Shown here in pieces: positions 40,343 to 50,651 of a DNA stretch of 64,000 nucleotides. The notes beneath the pieces were generated by a model that saw only the letters and a program-made list of their open reading frames with translations, did no database searches and had not been told where the DNA came from. Source of the stretch: CAUZIZ01 sp965219005 (GTDB lineage: Bacteria; Acidobacteriota; UBA6911; RPQK01; JAJDTT01); the NCBI GenBank assembly GCA_965219005.1, contig CBDCMS010000002.1, positions 372,001-436,000 of the forward strand, read 5' to 3'. Each line of letters opens with the position of its first letter. The first letter of the stretch is position 1. Made by a program: the position numbers and the translations under genes.

Positions 40343-41653
40343 TTACGCTGCCTGAATCGTCCGCTTCTTCGGATCGAACACCATCTTGTGTCCGCTCCAG
40401 AGAGAGTCGGTCGCCATGATGCAGGCGATCGAGTGCCCGTATCCGGCCTCAGGCGGGCAGATGACGGCGTCTTTGTCCTGCTTGCGCACGGCGTCGAGCC
40501 AGTTGGCCATGTGGGGGAAACGATCATTTGCCATGGATCCCGGCTCGGGCGCAATGTACTCGGCCCGCTTGATAGCCTCATCCGAGTGGATGCCATCTCC
40601 GGAAATCCTCCATGGGGACTCGTCCCAAAGCGGCGACTTCTCGAACTCCAGAGTCCCCTTGGTACCCTGGATTCGGTAGCCGGTGCCGGATCCATTGATC
40701 AGGCAGCAGCCGTAACTTCCAAGGAACTTCTTGTCACCGGTGCCGTATTCGAAGAGGGCCTCGACCGTGTCCGGATTTTCCCGGTAGTCCTTGAACTTGT
40801 AGATGCCTCCCTCGGCTCGCGCCGACAAAGGGTAGGGCTCTCCGGACAGGAAGTGCAGGGTGTCGATATCGTGGCTCATCCACTGATCAAAAATGCCGCT
40901 GGAGAAGTCCTTGAACAGGCGAAAGGATCGGAAGATCCGGGGATCGAAGGGACGATCCGGTTTGCCCAGGAGAAACTCTTTCCAGTTCAGATCTTCCTCA
41001 CGGCACCTGGCCAGTTGCTCCGGGGTTCGACGCCACCGGTAGGGGCTGTACTCATCTTCTCTCAGGCTGAATCGGACAATGTCGCCGATGCGCCCCTCGT
41101 CCATGATCCGCTTTGCCGCCAGGCATTTGGGGTGGATTCTGCCCTGGGTGCCGCACTGAACCACTCGCCCCGACTTCTTTACCGCATCCAGAGCGGCGTT
41201 GGTTTCGGAGAGAACATTGCCCATGGGCTTCTCGCAGTAAGCGTCCTTACCCGCGTCCACCACCATTTTGAGCATCTTGGCGTGCTGATGATCGGCCGTG
41301 GCGATAATCACAGCATCGATGCCGTCATCTGCCAGAAGCTGATCGATGTGGTGATAGATCTTGGGCGCGCTGCCATACTCTTGCTTCAGAATCTCGGTTG
41401 CCTTTTCCCGACTTTTCTTCCAGATATCACAGGCAGCAACCACACGGGCGTTGTAGGCGCCCGCATGCTCGAGGCACTTCTTCATGAGGAACCTGCCCCG
41501 ACCACCTGGACCCAAGACTGCGACCTGGATGGTATCGTTGATGTCCTTGCCGGACCTGCCGAGTCCCGACCCGGACAGCCCTGCCAGAATCATTCCAGAA
41601 CCGGCTGAGGCTCCCAAAAACCCACGACGGTTCAGGTGCTGCTTTGCCCTGAT
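40343..41653 (-). CDS. Tat-exported Gfo/Idh/MocA-family oxidoreductase
   Basis: About 436 residues. Reading upstream of the first TTG (41617) in frame gives HLNRRGFLGASAGSGMILAG, a clear Tat signal. No ATG, GTG or TTG lies before it; the only fitting codon is ATC at 41651-41653, 5 nt after AAGGAG (41659-41664), and a stop follows two codons upstream. The body has the Rossmann motif VLGPGGRG, CDIWKKS, ATADHQHAKM and the E-K-P motif CEKPMG. Family members oxidise or epimerise sugars with bound NAD(P). Substrate unknown. Confidence 0.82.
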   Translation of the reverse strand: MRAKQHLNRRGFLGASAGSGMILAGLSGSGLGRSGKDINDTIQVAVLGPGGRGRFLMKKCLEHAGAYNARVVAACDIWKKSREKATEILKQEYGSAPKIYHHIDQLLADDGIDAVIIATADHQHAKMLKMVVDAGKDAYCEKPMGNVLSETNAALDAVKKSGRVVQCGTQGRIHPKCLAAKRIMDEGRIGDIVRFSLREDEYSPYRWRRTPEQLARCREEDLNWKEFLLGKPDRPFDPRIFRSFRLFKDFSSGIFDQWMSHDIDTLHFLSGEPYPLSARAEGGIYKFKDYRENPDTVEALFEYGTGDKKFLGSYGCCLINGSGTGYRIQGTKGTLEFEKSPLWDESPWRISGDGIHSDEAIKRAEYIAPEPGSMANDRFPHMANWLDAVRKQDKDAVICPPEAGYGHSIACIMATDSLWSGHKMVFDPKKRTIQAA

Positions 41654-41837
41654 GTTGTCTCCTTAAGGTGTAACACTGTAGGGGTCGAGTGTATGCGCAT
41701 CAACCGGTAGAGTCAACTTTCAAGACTGTCTAACAAATACGCGAAGTATGCGTTGTCCCAAGCGAACGGCGAATCCGGCATGATCCTCTTCCTGACGTAG
41801 CCTGGAACACTCCCGAGCGCTGTGAGATCATGGCCTG

Positions 41838-43175
41838 ATGCAAGCCATGAACAGGTATCACGGCAGAACACCGAGGAGCCTCTCGACACCGGCCCTGCGA
41901 CGGATTTGTGTCGTGCTTTCACTGGCAGCCGTTCTGGGCGGTTGTTCGGGTGAAGACGTCCGGAGTACAGGGGATTCTCAGGCGACTCGTGATGAATCCA
42001 GCTCGGTCCGCTTCTCCGAGCATCTCATCATGGGCGGCTACGCCTATCCCTATGGCATCTGGGCTTCGGATCTGGATGGGGACGGAGATCTAGACCTGAC
42101 CAGCGCCGACTACACTCCCCATAACAACCTCTACTGGTTTGAGAATGACGGTTCGGGCCAGTTCAGCCGTCACTTCATCCAGAAGGACGACCCCGAAAGA
42201 TTGGAACGTCACATGGTGGGGGACATCAACCACGACAATCGTCCCGATGTGGTGATCGTGAAGAATCTCTATGGGCACCTGCTCTGGTTTCAAAACCCTG
42301 GGGGGGAAAAGATCCACGATCTGTGGCAGCGACACATCATCACGACCGAGCTTGCCGGCGCTTACAGTGTGGCTCTCTCGGACCTGGACGCCGATGGGGA
42401 TCTGGATGTAGCCGCCTCCTCCTGGAGGATGGGCAACCAATTCGCCTGGTTTGAGAACCCTGGAACCGCCTGCATGCCTCCGGGCGGCCCCACTCAACTC
42501 TGCTACGAGGAAGGCCAGGAGTGGCCCAAGCATCTGATTGAAGCCAACCTATCGGAGACCCGATGTATCCGGATCGCTGACGTGGACGGGGATGGAGATG
42601 ATGACCTATTTGGAACGGCCCCCGGAGCCGGCCTGGTGCTCTGGTACGAGAACAGCGGAGATCCCAAGTCCAAGCCCTGGGGACGCCACGTCATTGACTC
42701 ACCCTTTCGCCCCAGTCACGGTGATCCGGTCGACATGGACGGCGACGGAGACCCCGACTTCGTTCTGGCGCTAGGGATGGGGCAGAGTCCGGCCCAGGAG
42801 CCCGGGGGGCAGGTTGTATGGTACGAGAACGACGACTCGTCGAAAGACGGACCGTGGCCCCGACACCTGATCCTGGAATCGCTCCCCAGCGCCTTCGAAG
42901 CGGTGGCGGGAGACCTCGACTCTGACGGCGACATCGACGTCGCAGCAGCCGCTTGGGGAGACTCGGGCCAGGTGGTGTGGTTGGAAAATTCCGGGGATCC
43001 CAGGAGTCAGTGGTCCCACCACCCTCTGAAAACCTCCTGGCCCATGGCCAATATGCTCCTGCTTGCGGATCTGGACGGAGACCAGGACCTGGATGTGGCA
43101 GCCGTGGCCGAACACGGAAGCTACGAGTTCCGATGGTGGCGCAACGAGGGACGCTCTCCTACGAAGTCCGACTGA
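41838..43175 (+). CDS. FG-GAP/VCBS-repeat lipoprotein
   Basis: A 445-residue exported protein. The signal peptide ends in a lipobox (VLGGCSGED). The mature part has repeated D-x-D-G-D-G/N-x-D-L calcium-binding loops (DLDGDGDLDL, DINHDNRPDV, DLDADGDLDV, DVDGDGDDDL, DMDGDGDPDF, DLDSDGDIDV, DLDGDQDLDV), each followed by a short strand with W-F/Y-E-N. This is an integrin alpha-like propeller of about seven blades. It is probably an outer-surface adhesion or binding protein. Function unknown. Confidence 0.82.
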   Translation: MQAMNRYHGRTPRSLSTPALRRICVVLSLAAVLGGCSGEDVRSTGDSQATRDESSSVRFSEHLIMGGYAYPYGIWASDLDGDGDLDLTSADYTPHNNLYWFENDGSGQFSRHFIQKDDPERLERHMVGDINHDNRPDVVIVKNLYGHLLWFQNPGGEKIHDLWQRHIITTELAGAYSVALSDLDADGDLDVAASSWRMGNQFAWFENPGTACMPPGGPTQLCYEEGQEWPKHLIEANLSETRCIRIADVDGDGDDDLFGTAPGAGLVLWYENSGDPKSKPWGRHVIDSPFRPSHGDPVDMDGDGDPDFVLALGMGQSPAQEPGGQVVWYENDDSSKDGPWPRHLILESLPSAFEAVAGDLDSDGDIDVAAAAWGDSGQVVWLENSGDPRSQWSHHPLKTSWPMANMLLLADLDGDQDLDVAAVAEHGSYEFRWWRNEGRSPTKSD

Positions 43176-43253
43176 CCGTCTCGACCCTGAGGGTACCTCT
43201 TCCTTACGGGCTGGGGGGCGCCGCGCTAGACTCAGTGTTTGTGGAGGAGCCCT

Positions 43254-45662
43254 ATGTCTAAAGGAGCATTGCTAGAACGAGCAAAGACCTACTGGACACG
43301 TAGCGGAAGTTTATTCCACGCACGAACAATCCTGGTTTTAGCGATCCTGTTTGTGGCTGGGTTAGGCCTAATGACCTGGCACATCTCCCGTTTGCAAAGG
43401 ACCCTGGAAACAACAATGGCTCTGGCTTCCGCGGACTTCTATGCCCAGGCGATCGAGGAGTTTCGAACGCTCTATACAAGTGAGGTGGTGGAGCGGGTCC
43501 GAGACCGTGGAATTCAGGTAGTTGCCGACTATAAGGACAGACCGGGAGCGATTCCGCTACCAGCTACCCTGAGCATGAAATTGGGTGAAAGCATCGGGTC
43601 CAAAAGTCAAGGGGCACACACCAGACTCTACAGTGCCTATCCATTCCCCGGGCGGGAAGGTCTCCAGGACGAGTTCGGCCGGAAGGCATGGGAACACCTG
43701 AAGAATCATCCCTACGAATCGTTCCACAAAATCGAGCCTCTTGGGGGGCGTAGGACCCTGCGCTATGCCAAAGCGGATCTGATGCGCGCCAGCTGCGTGA
43801 ATTGCCATAACACCCACGCGGAGAGTCCCAAAACCGACTGGAAGGTGGGAGACGTGCGGGGGGTTCTTGAGATCAACTACCCCCTGGAAGCCATCGAAGC
43901 CACTAAAGATGAGGGCATCCAGGGCACCCTGGCCTTGATGTCTACGCTTGCTCTGGTATGGCTGGGGGGGTTTGGATTGGCCATCGGCAAGCTTCGTCAA
44001 ACTTCGGCGGACCTGGAGCAGCGGGTGCATAGCCGGACCAGCGAGCTGAGAGAGGCCAACAGACACCTGGAGGAGCAAGTCTCAGAACGTGAGAGAGCCG
44101 AGTTGGCCCTTCGCGAGAGCGAGAGGCGCTACAGATCACTTGTTGAAAGCGCGCCCGAGGCCATCTTCGTGCTAAGCATGGAAAGCGGAAGGTTCATTGA
44201 AGTCAATGAAAACGCACTGCGGCTCTTCAAGTTGAGCCGCGAGGAACTTCTCCGAAAGGGTCCGTTGGACTTGAGCCCGGAGCTACAAGCAGACCAACAG
44301 CCTTCAGCCGAGGCAGCCGCCAAACTAATACAGAGAGCACTCGAAGGCGAAGCCTTGACTTTCGAGTGGCTACATCGCGATGGCGAGGGCACGGAGATCC
44401 CGTGCGAAATCCGACTGGTGAGATTGCCTTCCTCTCAAGCCAAGCTGGTGCGGGGCAGTGCCACCGATATCAGGCCACGAAAGCAGGCTGAGAAGGAACG
44501 CCATGAGCTGGAAGCTCAAGTGCAACATAGTCAAAAACTAGAGAGTCTGGGTGTACTGGCTGGAGGCATCGCGCACGACTTCAACAATCTGCTCACCCCT
44601 ATTCTCGGCCATTCGGATTTGGCCCTATCCAAACTTCCACCCACTTCGCCTGTAATAGAGCACGTCGAGTATATCCAGACATCGTCACTGCGAGCCGCCA
44701 AGTTGTGCCAGCAGATGCTGGCTTACTCAGGGAAAGGACAATTCGTAGTTCGCTCGTTCAATCTCTCGTCGCTTGTCGAAGAAATGAGACACCTGCTCCA
44801 GACGGTAATCCCCAAGAATGTAGCGGCGGAGTTCAATCTGGCAGAGAATCTGCCGCCGATCGAGGCGGATTCGGTCCAAATCCAGCAAATCTTCTTGAAC
44901 CTGGTGACCAATGCTTCCGACGCCATCGGAGACGAGAGCGGTTTCATCTCCATCACGACCGGTTCAATCGAGGTTTCTGCTGACTACCTCTATGAGGCGG
45001 TATGGGATGAAAGTCTAGCCCCGGGCCTCTACACATATGTGGAGGTAACCGACAGTGGCGCCGGAATGGACGATGAAACCCAAAGCCGGGTTTTCGAGCC
45101 TTTCTTTACCACCAAGGAGATGGGACGCGGACTTGGGCTGGCGGCGGTCCTTGGAATCGTTCGCGCCCATCATGGAACCATCAAAATCTACAGCGAAGTC
45201 GGGCGTGGATCTACTTTCAAGGTGCTTCTCCCCTGTACTGAAAAATCGGAAGAACCACTTGAAGAGGAGATCCCTTCGTCAGCTGATTGGCGTGGAAGTG
45301 GAACGGTCCTGGTCATCGATGACGAGGAGGCCGTGCGAATGGTGGCCACCAGAATGCTCGAAGCAAAAGGATTCCGAGTCTTGGCAGCTGGGGACGGAGT
45401 CGAGGCTTTGGAGATGTTCCAGAAGAACCGAGATCCGATCACAGCAGTGCTGCTCGACCTGTCGATGCCCAAAATGGGTGGTGAAGAAGTGTTCAAGGAA
45501 CTCCGTAAGCTCCAACCCGATATCCCGGTCATCATGTCAAGCGGATACAACGAAAAGGACGTGACCAGGCGATTTGTGGGCAAGAACCTCACAGGTTTCG
45601 TCCAAAAGCCTTACCGTGAGGCTAACCTGATGGGCATTCTGCGTCAGATCCTCGGGAGCTGA
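43254..45662 (+). CDS. Heme-binding hybrid histidine kinase
   Basis: An 802-residue membrane sensor. The ATG at 43254 has TGGAGG about 7 nt upstream; an in-frame GTG at 43239 is less likely. Order: transmembrane helix (about 23-40), a DUF3365/Tll0287-like periplasmic domain with CVNCHNTH (C181, C184, H185), a second helix (about 221-242), a coiled coil, a PAS domain (about 295-410), a HisKA phosphorylation site in GIAHDFNNLL, a HATPase domain (GLGLAAVLGI) and a C-terminal receiver domain with LLDLSMPKMGG. The CxxCH suggests covalent heme, hence redox or gas sensing. No separate response regulator is adjacent. Confidence 0.88.
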   Translation: MSKGALLERAKTYWTRSGSLFHARTILVLAILFVAGLGLMTWHISRLQRTLETTMALASADFYAQAIEEFRTLYTSEVVERVRDRGIQVVADYKDRPGAIPLPATLSMKLGESIGSKSQGAHTRLYSAYPFPGREGLQDEFGRKAWEHLKNHPYESFHKIEPLGGRRTLRYAKADLMRASCVNCHNTHAESPKTDWKVGDVRGVLEINYPLEAIEATKDEGIQGTLALMSTLALVWLGGFGLAIGKLRQTSADLEQRVHSRTSELREANRHLEEQVSERERAELALRESERRYRSLVESAPEAIFVLSMESGRFIEVNENALRLFKLSREELLRKGPLDLSPELQADQQPSAEAAAKLIQRALEGEALTFEWLHRDGEGTEIPCEIRLVRLPSSQAKLVRGSATDIRPRKQAEKERHELEAQVQHSQKLESLGVLAGGIAHDFNNLLTPILGHSDLALSKLPPTSPVIEHVEYIQTSSLRAAKLCQQMLAYSGKGQFVVRSFNLSSLVEEMRHLLQTVIPKNVAAEFNLAENLPPIEADSVQIQQIFLNLVTNASDAIGDESGFISITTGSIEVSADYLYEAVWDESLAPGLYTYVEVTDSGAGMDDETQSRVFEPFFTTKEMGRGLGLAAVLGIVRAHHGTIKIYSEVGRGSTFKVLLPCTEKSEEPLEEEIPSSADWRGSGTVLVIDDEEAVRMVATRMLEAKGFRVLAAGDGVEALEMFQKNRDPITAVLLDLSMPKMGGEEVFKELRKLQPDIPVIMSSGYNEKDVTRRFVGKNLTGFVQKPYREANLMGILRQILGS

Positions 45663-45673
45663 GATATCCCGAA

Positions 45674-46729
45674 TCACTCCACGCAGAGCTTTGCCAGGTC
45701 TCGGTGATAGGCGAAGAGCGCAGGAGTCCCACCGGTGTGTAGAAAAACCACGGACTGGTCGGCAGTCCAACGTCCCTGGCGGATGTCGCTGATCAAGCCT
45801 GCCATAGCCTTACCGGTGTAGACGGGGTCGAGGAAGATTCCTTCATTCTGGGCGAGAAGGCGGATGGCCTCCAGACTTCCCGCTGTGGCCAGGCCATAGC
45901 CGTCACCGATGAAATCGGGAGTCAGGTTGATTTCTTCCCGGGCGAGGCAGGGCTCCAGACCCAGCAGTTCGGCCGCTCCCTTGGCGAAATCAGCCATGTA
46001 GGCGGCCGTATCGAAGGGCCACTCAATCGGCATGATGGCCTGCAGGGTTGCCTCCCATCCCAGCAGCTTCTGTCCCAGAAACATACCGGCTCCGGTAGAC
46101 CCGGCAGAGGAAAAATAGACAGCGTCGACTTTCAAGTCTCGGCTCTTGAGTTGATCCATCAACTCCAATAGTGCCAAGGTGTAACTGACTGCGGCAGCAG
46201 CCCTTGCCCGTGGATCGGCGACCGTGAACACCTTCCGCCCCTGACTCCTGAGCGCTTGAGTCTTCTCCTCCAGCCGACGCCAGATAGCAGGGCCCATGGG
46301 GTCAGAAGTGAGCTCCACATGAGCGCCCAACAGGTGGTCGAGCAGAAGGTTACCTTGAAGCTGAGCATCGCTGTCCTGTGTGCTCAGTACGAGAAAGCAT
46401 TCCAAACCCAGCTTCGCCGCCGCTGCGGCTGTCTGCCGGCAATTGTTGGATTGGACACCCGCCCCCCAGACCAGCGTATCCGCGCCCTCTTCCAGGGCTC
46501 GGCCCAGGACGAATTCATTGTGGCGTGTCTTGTTTCCACCGAAGGCCAGACCGGTACAGTCGTCCCGTTTGATCAGCATCCGAGGACCACCCAGATGCGT
46601 GCTCAAACGCGGCATATCCTCCAGAGGTGTGGGCAGATGTGCCAGCCTGACTCGCGGTATCCGATCGATCCGTTCCCGAATCTCCCGGAGGCGGATCTCT
46701 GAGAAGATTTCTCCTTCGCTTCCCACCAA
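45674..46729 (-). CDS. D-cysteine desulfhydrase / ACC deaminase-family PLP enzyme
   Basis: A 351-residue fold-type II PLP enzyme. The lysine lies in FGGNKTRHNEF, the ring-stacking/asparagine loop in GAGVQSNNCRQ, and the phosphate-binding region in SSAGSTGAGM. TPLEDMPRLSTHLGG near the start is shared with D-cysteine desulfhydrase and ACC deaminase. It could break down D-cysteine or a related D-amino acid. The start is TTG (46729) or GTG (46726), both weak. Convergent with the kinase gene (12 bp apart). Confidence 0.75.
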   Translation of the reverse strand: MVGSEGEIFSEIRLREIRERIDRIPRVRLAHLPTPLEDMPRLSTHLGGPRMLIKRDDCTGLAFGGNKTRHNEFVLGRALEEGADTLVWGAGVQSNNCRQTAAAAAKLGLECFLVLSTQDSDAQLQGNLLLDHLLGAHVELTSDPMGPAIWRRLEEKTQALRSQGRKVFTVADPRARAAAAVSYTLALLELMDQLKSRDLKVDAVYFSSAGSTGAGMFLGQKLLGWEATLQAIMPIEWPFDTAAYMADFAKGAAELLGLEPCLAREEINLTPDFIGDGYGLATAGSLEAIRLLAQNEGIFLDPVYTGKAMAGLISDIRQGRWTADQSVVFLHTGGTPALFAYHRDLAKLCVE

Positions 46730-46977
46730 TTCAGTCTAGACAGGTGGCAAAGAGTGGTCAAGGAAGACTCCTCGCCAACGACGATCTCAGGCGACACCTT
46801 CTTCCGGATTCCCTACCCCCACCAACCCTACCGTAGAAGTTCTGTGAACCTTGAGGTAGAGTCGTACGAGCCGAACACTGGCATTGGCTTCGGCTGTTCT
46901 ACTCAGCGAAGGCAAGATAGGGTGCCGTCGACGAAACGACCACGGCGGACGATACTGCTCAAGAAGGAGAGATCTGC

Positions 46978-47736
46978 ATGACTGGAAAGGGTAAGGTTGC
47001 GATCGTTACGGGGGCAGGAACAGGCATTGGGAAATGCACTACGCTCGCTCTTCTGAGGGAAGGCTACTCCGTCACCCTGGCCGGCCGTCGACAGGAACCC
47101 TTGGACAAAACCATCGAGGAGGCAGGACCGTCAGGTGAACGCGCCCTGGCCGTCCCGACCGACGTCGGACGGCCCGAGTCCGTCCAAGCGTTGTTTGCGA
47201 GGACCAAGGAGAGGTTCGGCCGGCTCGATCTTCTCTTCAACAACGCCGGCTTCGGGGCACCGCCAAAGCTGCTTGAGGACTTGAGCTACGCAGACTGGCA
47301 GTCCGTCGTGGACACCAACTTGACCGGATCCTTTCTGTGTACCCAGGAAGCGTTCAAGCTGATGAAGAGCCAGACCCCACCAGGGGGGCGAATCATCAAC
47401 AACGGCTCGGTCTCGGCCCAGGTCCCGCGTCCCAACTCGGCGCCTTATACGGCCACCAAGCACGCTATTTCGGGGCTGACCAAATCGACCGCACTCGATG
47501 GCCGCAAGTACGACATCGCCTGTGGACAGATCGACATTGGCAACGCCGCCACCGAGATGACCGAGCGCATGGGGCAGGGCGTCCCCCAGGCCACCGGCGA
47601 AATCATGGTCGAACCCACCTTCAAGGCTGACGATGTGGCCCGAGCCGTGCTTCATATGGCAGGTCTGCCGCTGGATACCAATGTCCTCTCCATCACGATC
47701 ATGGCCACCAAGATGCCTCTGGTGGGAAGAGGGTGA
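46978..47736 (+). CDS. Short-chain dehydrogenase/reductase
   Basis: A 252-residue SDR. The cofactor motif is TGAGTGIG (11-18), followed by NNAG (89-92), the catalytic serine in NGSVSAQ, and Y-x-x-x-K in YTATKHA. The downstream region (DIGNAATEMTERM) replaces the usual P-G motif. AAGGAGA lies about 8 nt before the ATG. The upstream gap (46730-46977) shows no gene. Substrate cannot be inferred. Confidence 0.85.
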   Translation: MTGKGKVAIVTGAGTGIGKCTTLALLREGYSVTLAGRRQEPLDKTIEEAGPSGERALAVPTDVGRPESVQALFARTKERFGRLDLLFNNAGFGAPPKLLEDLSYADWQSVVDTNLTGSFLCTQEAFKLMKSQTPPGGRIINNGSVSAQVPRPNSAPYTATKHAISGLTKSTALDGRKYDIACGQIDIGNAATEMTERMGQGVPQATGEIMVEPTFKADDVARAVLHMAGLPLDTNVLSITIMATKMPLVGRG

Positions 47737-47758
47737 TTTCGAGAACACGGATCGGGGT

Positions 47759-50602
47759 TCAGTCCATCCGCAGCTCCACTCCCGACAAAATGGGCCAGAT
47801 CCCGCCGGCTGGGGAGGTGAAAACAGTTCGGTACTGGAGCCAACCATTATTCTCCTTCACCTCTCCTATCGAGGTCCCTGAACTCTGGTAGAAGGATCCT
47901 TCGCCCCCGGGACCCTGCCACTCCTCGGATTCCAGCGCCCCCCGACTAGCCGCCGTCCGAATCTGGAACTTCAATCGAGCGCCGTGCGGTTCCTCTCCCT
48001 CCCAGAAAAGACGCATCGACCGCCCACTCTCAGGAAGCTCGAGAGGTGGAGAAAAGTATTCCTCCTCGAGCTTGCGTGTGTAGAGATTCCCTGGATCCGT
48101 CATCTGGCTATAGTGGGGACCGAAGTTTGGCACTTCCGAACGGCGATCCCGGTGCAAACCATCAGGTCCGTTCCAGTAAATGTAGCTGTTGATGGTATGG
48201 TCTCCATCCTTCATGTGATTGTGAACCACGACCTCCGGATACCCATCCCGGTTCAGATCCACCGTCTGGATCCCGGAAGATGACTCGGCCGGAAGGTCGG
48301 TTCGATTGGTCTTGCTGTAGGTACCTCCATCGCCTCCCCAATAAACGAACAGGGGTAGCGCGCGCGTCCGTTCGGACATGTAGTTGGATAATACAATATC
48401 CAGGTTTCCGTCCCGATTCAGGTCTGCAATTCCGGCCTCGATGGGTTGATGACCCTCGAGTTCGACCTTTCCCTCCTGCGTTGGAATTCCTTCCGGCGTA
48501 CCCCACAGAAGATAAGTCTTTGATGTCCTCACTCGAGTGACGGGATCAAAGCTTCCCACCAACATGAAATCCAGGTTGCCATCAGAGTTGAGGTCGGCCA
48601 GCTCCAGATTGCCTGCCGGAAGAACCTCGCTCCAGCTTCGCTTCTCAGAAAATCCGTCAGATCCGCCCCAGAAGATCTGGTAGATCCCGTACCAGCTTCC
48701 CGGAAACACGAGATCCAGATATCCATCGTGGTTCAGATCGGCAACCCGGTTGTTGGTGCACCTTTGGTTCTTCAAGGGGAGCGAAGTGCGCTGGGAGTCT
48801 GAGTAGCCGTCCTCGCCTCCCCAGAGAATCGTCCCCAACCGTTGCCCCCTTCCGTGCGTGAAGATCAGATCCAGATAGCCATCCCGGTTCAAATCGGCGG
48901 CGCTGGTTCCGTTCGCCCCGGGAACGGGCAAGTCCTGTTTCCGCTCCGGAGACAGACCTCTTTCACTGCCCCAATAGACGTAACTGACATCGATGTAGGA
49001 GTTGGTGAGGACCAGTTCGTTGAAGCCATCGTCGTCCAGGTCTGCCACCGCCACGGCATAGGCCCCTTCACCAGGAAGGGCTGTCATGGAGGCGGTGGAA
49101 TAGAAGTGGTGCGGATTCCCCCAGTAGATGTTGTTCTGCACCTTGCCGTGGTACTTCCCGCTGACCCGATTGACCAGCACCACCTCCTGGTTTCCGTCCC
49201 CATCCAGATCAGCGACGTTCACGCTGGTCGCGTCGAAACTCTGGAGATCGGTACGCAGATAGGGTGCGAATCCCGTCGGGCTACCCCAGTAGACATAGGA
49301 AGGCACGTCATTGATGGTTCCGTTGTGGGAATTGGCAAAGACCAGATCCTTGTGCCCGTCGCGGTTGAGGTCCCCTACGGAGACGCCCTCCGCTGCCAGG
49401 GTGGGGAGCTCGGTTCTGCGCTCGGAAGAAAAGCCCCCTTCTCCTCCCCAGTACACATACGAAGCCGGAAGCGTAGGGAGCTTTGCTACGGAAGCGTTCG
49501 AGATAGCCAGATCCGGATGTCCGTTCCCATCGAGGTCGGCAATGGCAACGTCGGTGGGTCCGAGAGCCTCAAGGGTAAGTTTACCCTCCTGGGTGAGCCC
49601 CTTGCTATTCCCGAAGAAGACGTGAACTTCGCCTGCTGATTCGCCTTCTCCCTTGGAAGAGGTAACCACGACCTCGGCATAGCCGTCCTGGTTCAGGTCT
49701 CCCGAAGCGATGCTGCTGGGGCTAGGGACCGGCACTTGCTGGGATCTTGGCTCGCCATATTCTCCCGCCGCACCCAGAAAAATCTGCACGCCCTGCGCCT
49801 GGGGACTATTGTTGATGAAGATCAGATCAGGATCGCCGTCCCCATTGACATCTCCGGCAGCTACATCCCTGGCTCCCTGGGTAGGAACGAGTCCTGGGTT
49901 CTCTGGATCGAAACCGTTGGCACTTCCCCAGTAGATGAAGGATGAGAGATCGACCTTGGGAGAGATCTTCTCCGCACCTGCCTCGACACCCTGGTTGGCA
50001 AAGACCAACTCCAGATAGCCATCCGAGTTCAGGTCCAGCGCAACCACTCCCGCCGCCCATTTGGTGGGGAGCTCGGTACGACTCTTCGTTTTGTAACCCT
50101 CGCGACTTCCCCAGTAGACATAGGCGGTTCGCACACCTGGATAGTTGTGGATGTAGTTACAGAAGACGAGCTCGGGGTAGCCATCCTGGTTCAAGTCGGC
50201 TACTGCGGAATTCCCTCCACCGAAAGAGGGGAGTCGGGTGACCTGATCGGTACGGTCCATGAGTCCGAAAACGACCTGGGCGAGGGGGCGTTTCTCCCAC
50301 AATTCGGGAAGCAGGGAACTTGGTCCCTCCGGCGTACCCCAATAGACGAGGGCGTCCACCACACTCATGTTGTCATGAGAATTACTCATGACCAGATCCA
50401 CGTGTCCATCCCGGTTCAGGTCCCACTGATTGATGACCTGTATCCGACCGGTCTTGGAAACGTAGAGGTTCGCGCCTGCGTCTCCCAGAGTTCCTTCGCT
50501 GAAACCCTCGAAGCCCTCGTGCCGCACCGGACCGTCTCCTGCCAGGGCAATCGGCCCTGAAATCGCCAGAAGAACTCCTACTGCCATGAGATACTGCTTC
50601 AC
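47759..50602 (-). CDS. Large exported FG-GAP/VCBS-repeat protein
   Basis: A 947-residue protein from the GTG at 50602 (preceded by AGGTGAG). The signal peptide is LMAVGVLLAISGPIALA. The mature protein carries about a dozen or more blades, each with a D-L-N-x-D-G-x-x-D-L/E-x-V-F loop and a Y-V-Y-W-G-S motif (for example DLNQDGYPEL, DVNGDGDPDL, DLDGDGNQEV, DLNRDGYLDL). This gives at least two tandem integrin-like propellers. The C-terminal 150 residues lack the loops. It is probably a surface-binding protein. The lipoprotein gene upstream is on the same strand 49 bp away. Confidence 0.82.
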   Translation of the reverse strand: MKQYLMAVGVLLAISGPIALAGDGPVRHEGFEGFSEGTLGDAGANLYVSKTGRIQVINQWDLNRDGHVDLVMSNSHDNMSVVDALVYWGTPEGPSSLLPELWEKRPLAQVVFGLMDRTDQVTRLPSFGGGNSAVADLNQDGYPELVFCNYIHNYPGVRTAYVYWGSREGYKTKSRTELPTKWAAGVVALDLNSDGYLELVFANQGVEAGAEKISPKVDLSSFIYWGSANGFDPENPGLVPTQGARDVAAGDVNGDGDPDLIFINNSPQAQGVQIFLGAAGEYGEPRSQQVPVPSPSSIASGDLNQDGYAEVVVTSSKGEGESAGEVHVFFGNSKGLTQEGKLTLEALGPTDVAIADLDGNGHPDLAISNASVAKLPTLPASYVYWGGEGGFSSERRTELPTLAAEGVSVGDLNRDGHKDLVFANSHNGTINDVPSYVYWGSPTGFAPYLRTDLQSFDATSVNVADLDGDGNQEVVLVNRVSGKYHGKVQNNIYWGNPHHFYSTASMTALPGEGAYAVAVADLDDDGFNELVLTNSYIDVSYVYWGSERGLSPERKQDLPVPGANGTSAADLNRDGYLDLIFTHGRGQRLGTILWGGEDGYSDSQRTSLPLKNQRCTNNRVADLNHDGYLDLVFPGSWYGIYQIFWGGSDGFSEKRSWSEVLPAGNLELADLNSDGNLDFMLVGSFDPVTRVRTSKTYLLWGTPEGIPTQEGKVELEGHQPIEAGIADLNRDGNLDIVLSNYMSERTRALPLFVYWGGDGGTYSKTNRTDLPAESSSGIQTVDLNRDGYPEVVVHNHMKDGDHTINSYIYWNGPDGLHRDRRSEVPNFGPHYSQMTDPGNLYTRKLEEEYFSPPLELPESGRSMRLFWEGEEPHGARLKFQIRTAASRGALESEEWQGPGGEGSFYQSSGTSIGEVKENNGWLQYRTVFTSPAGGIWPILSGVELRMD

Positions 50603-50651
50603 GATCTCACCTTTCCCTTCCTTTCCAGACACCGATCCCAGAACCACCTGG

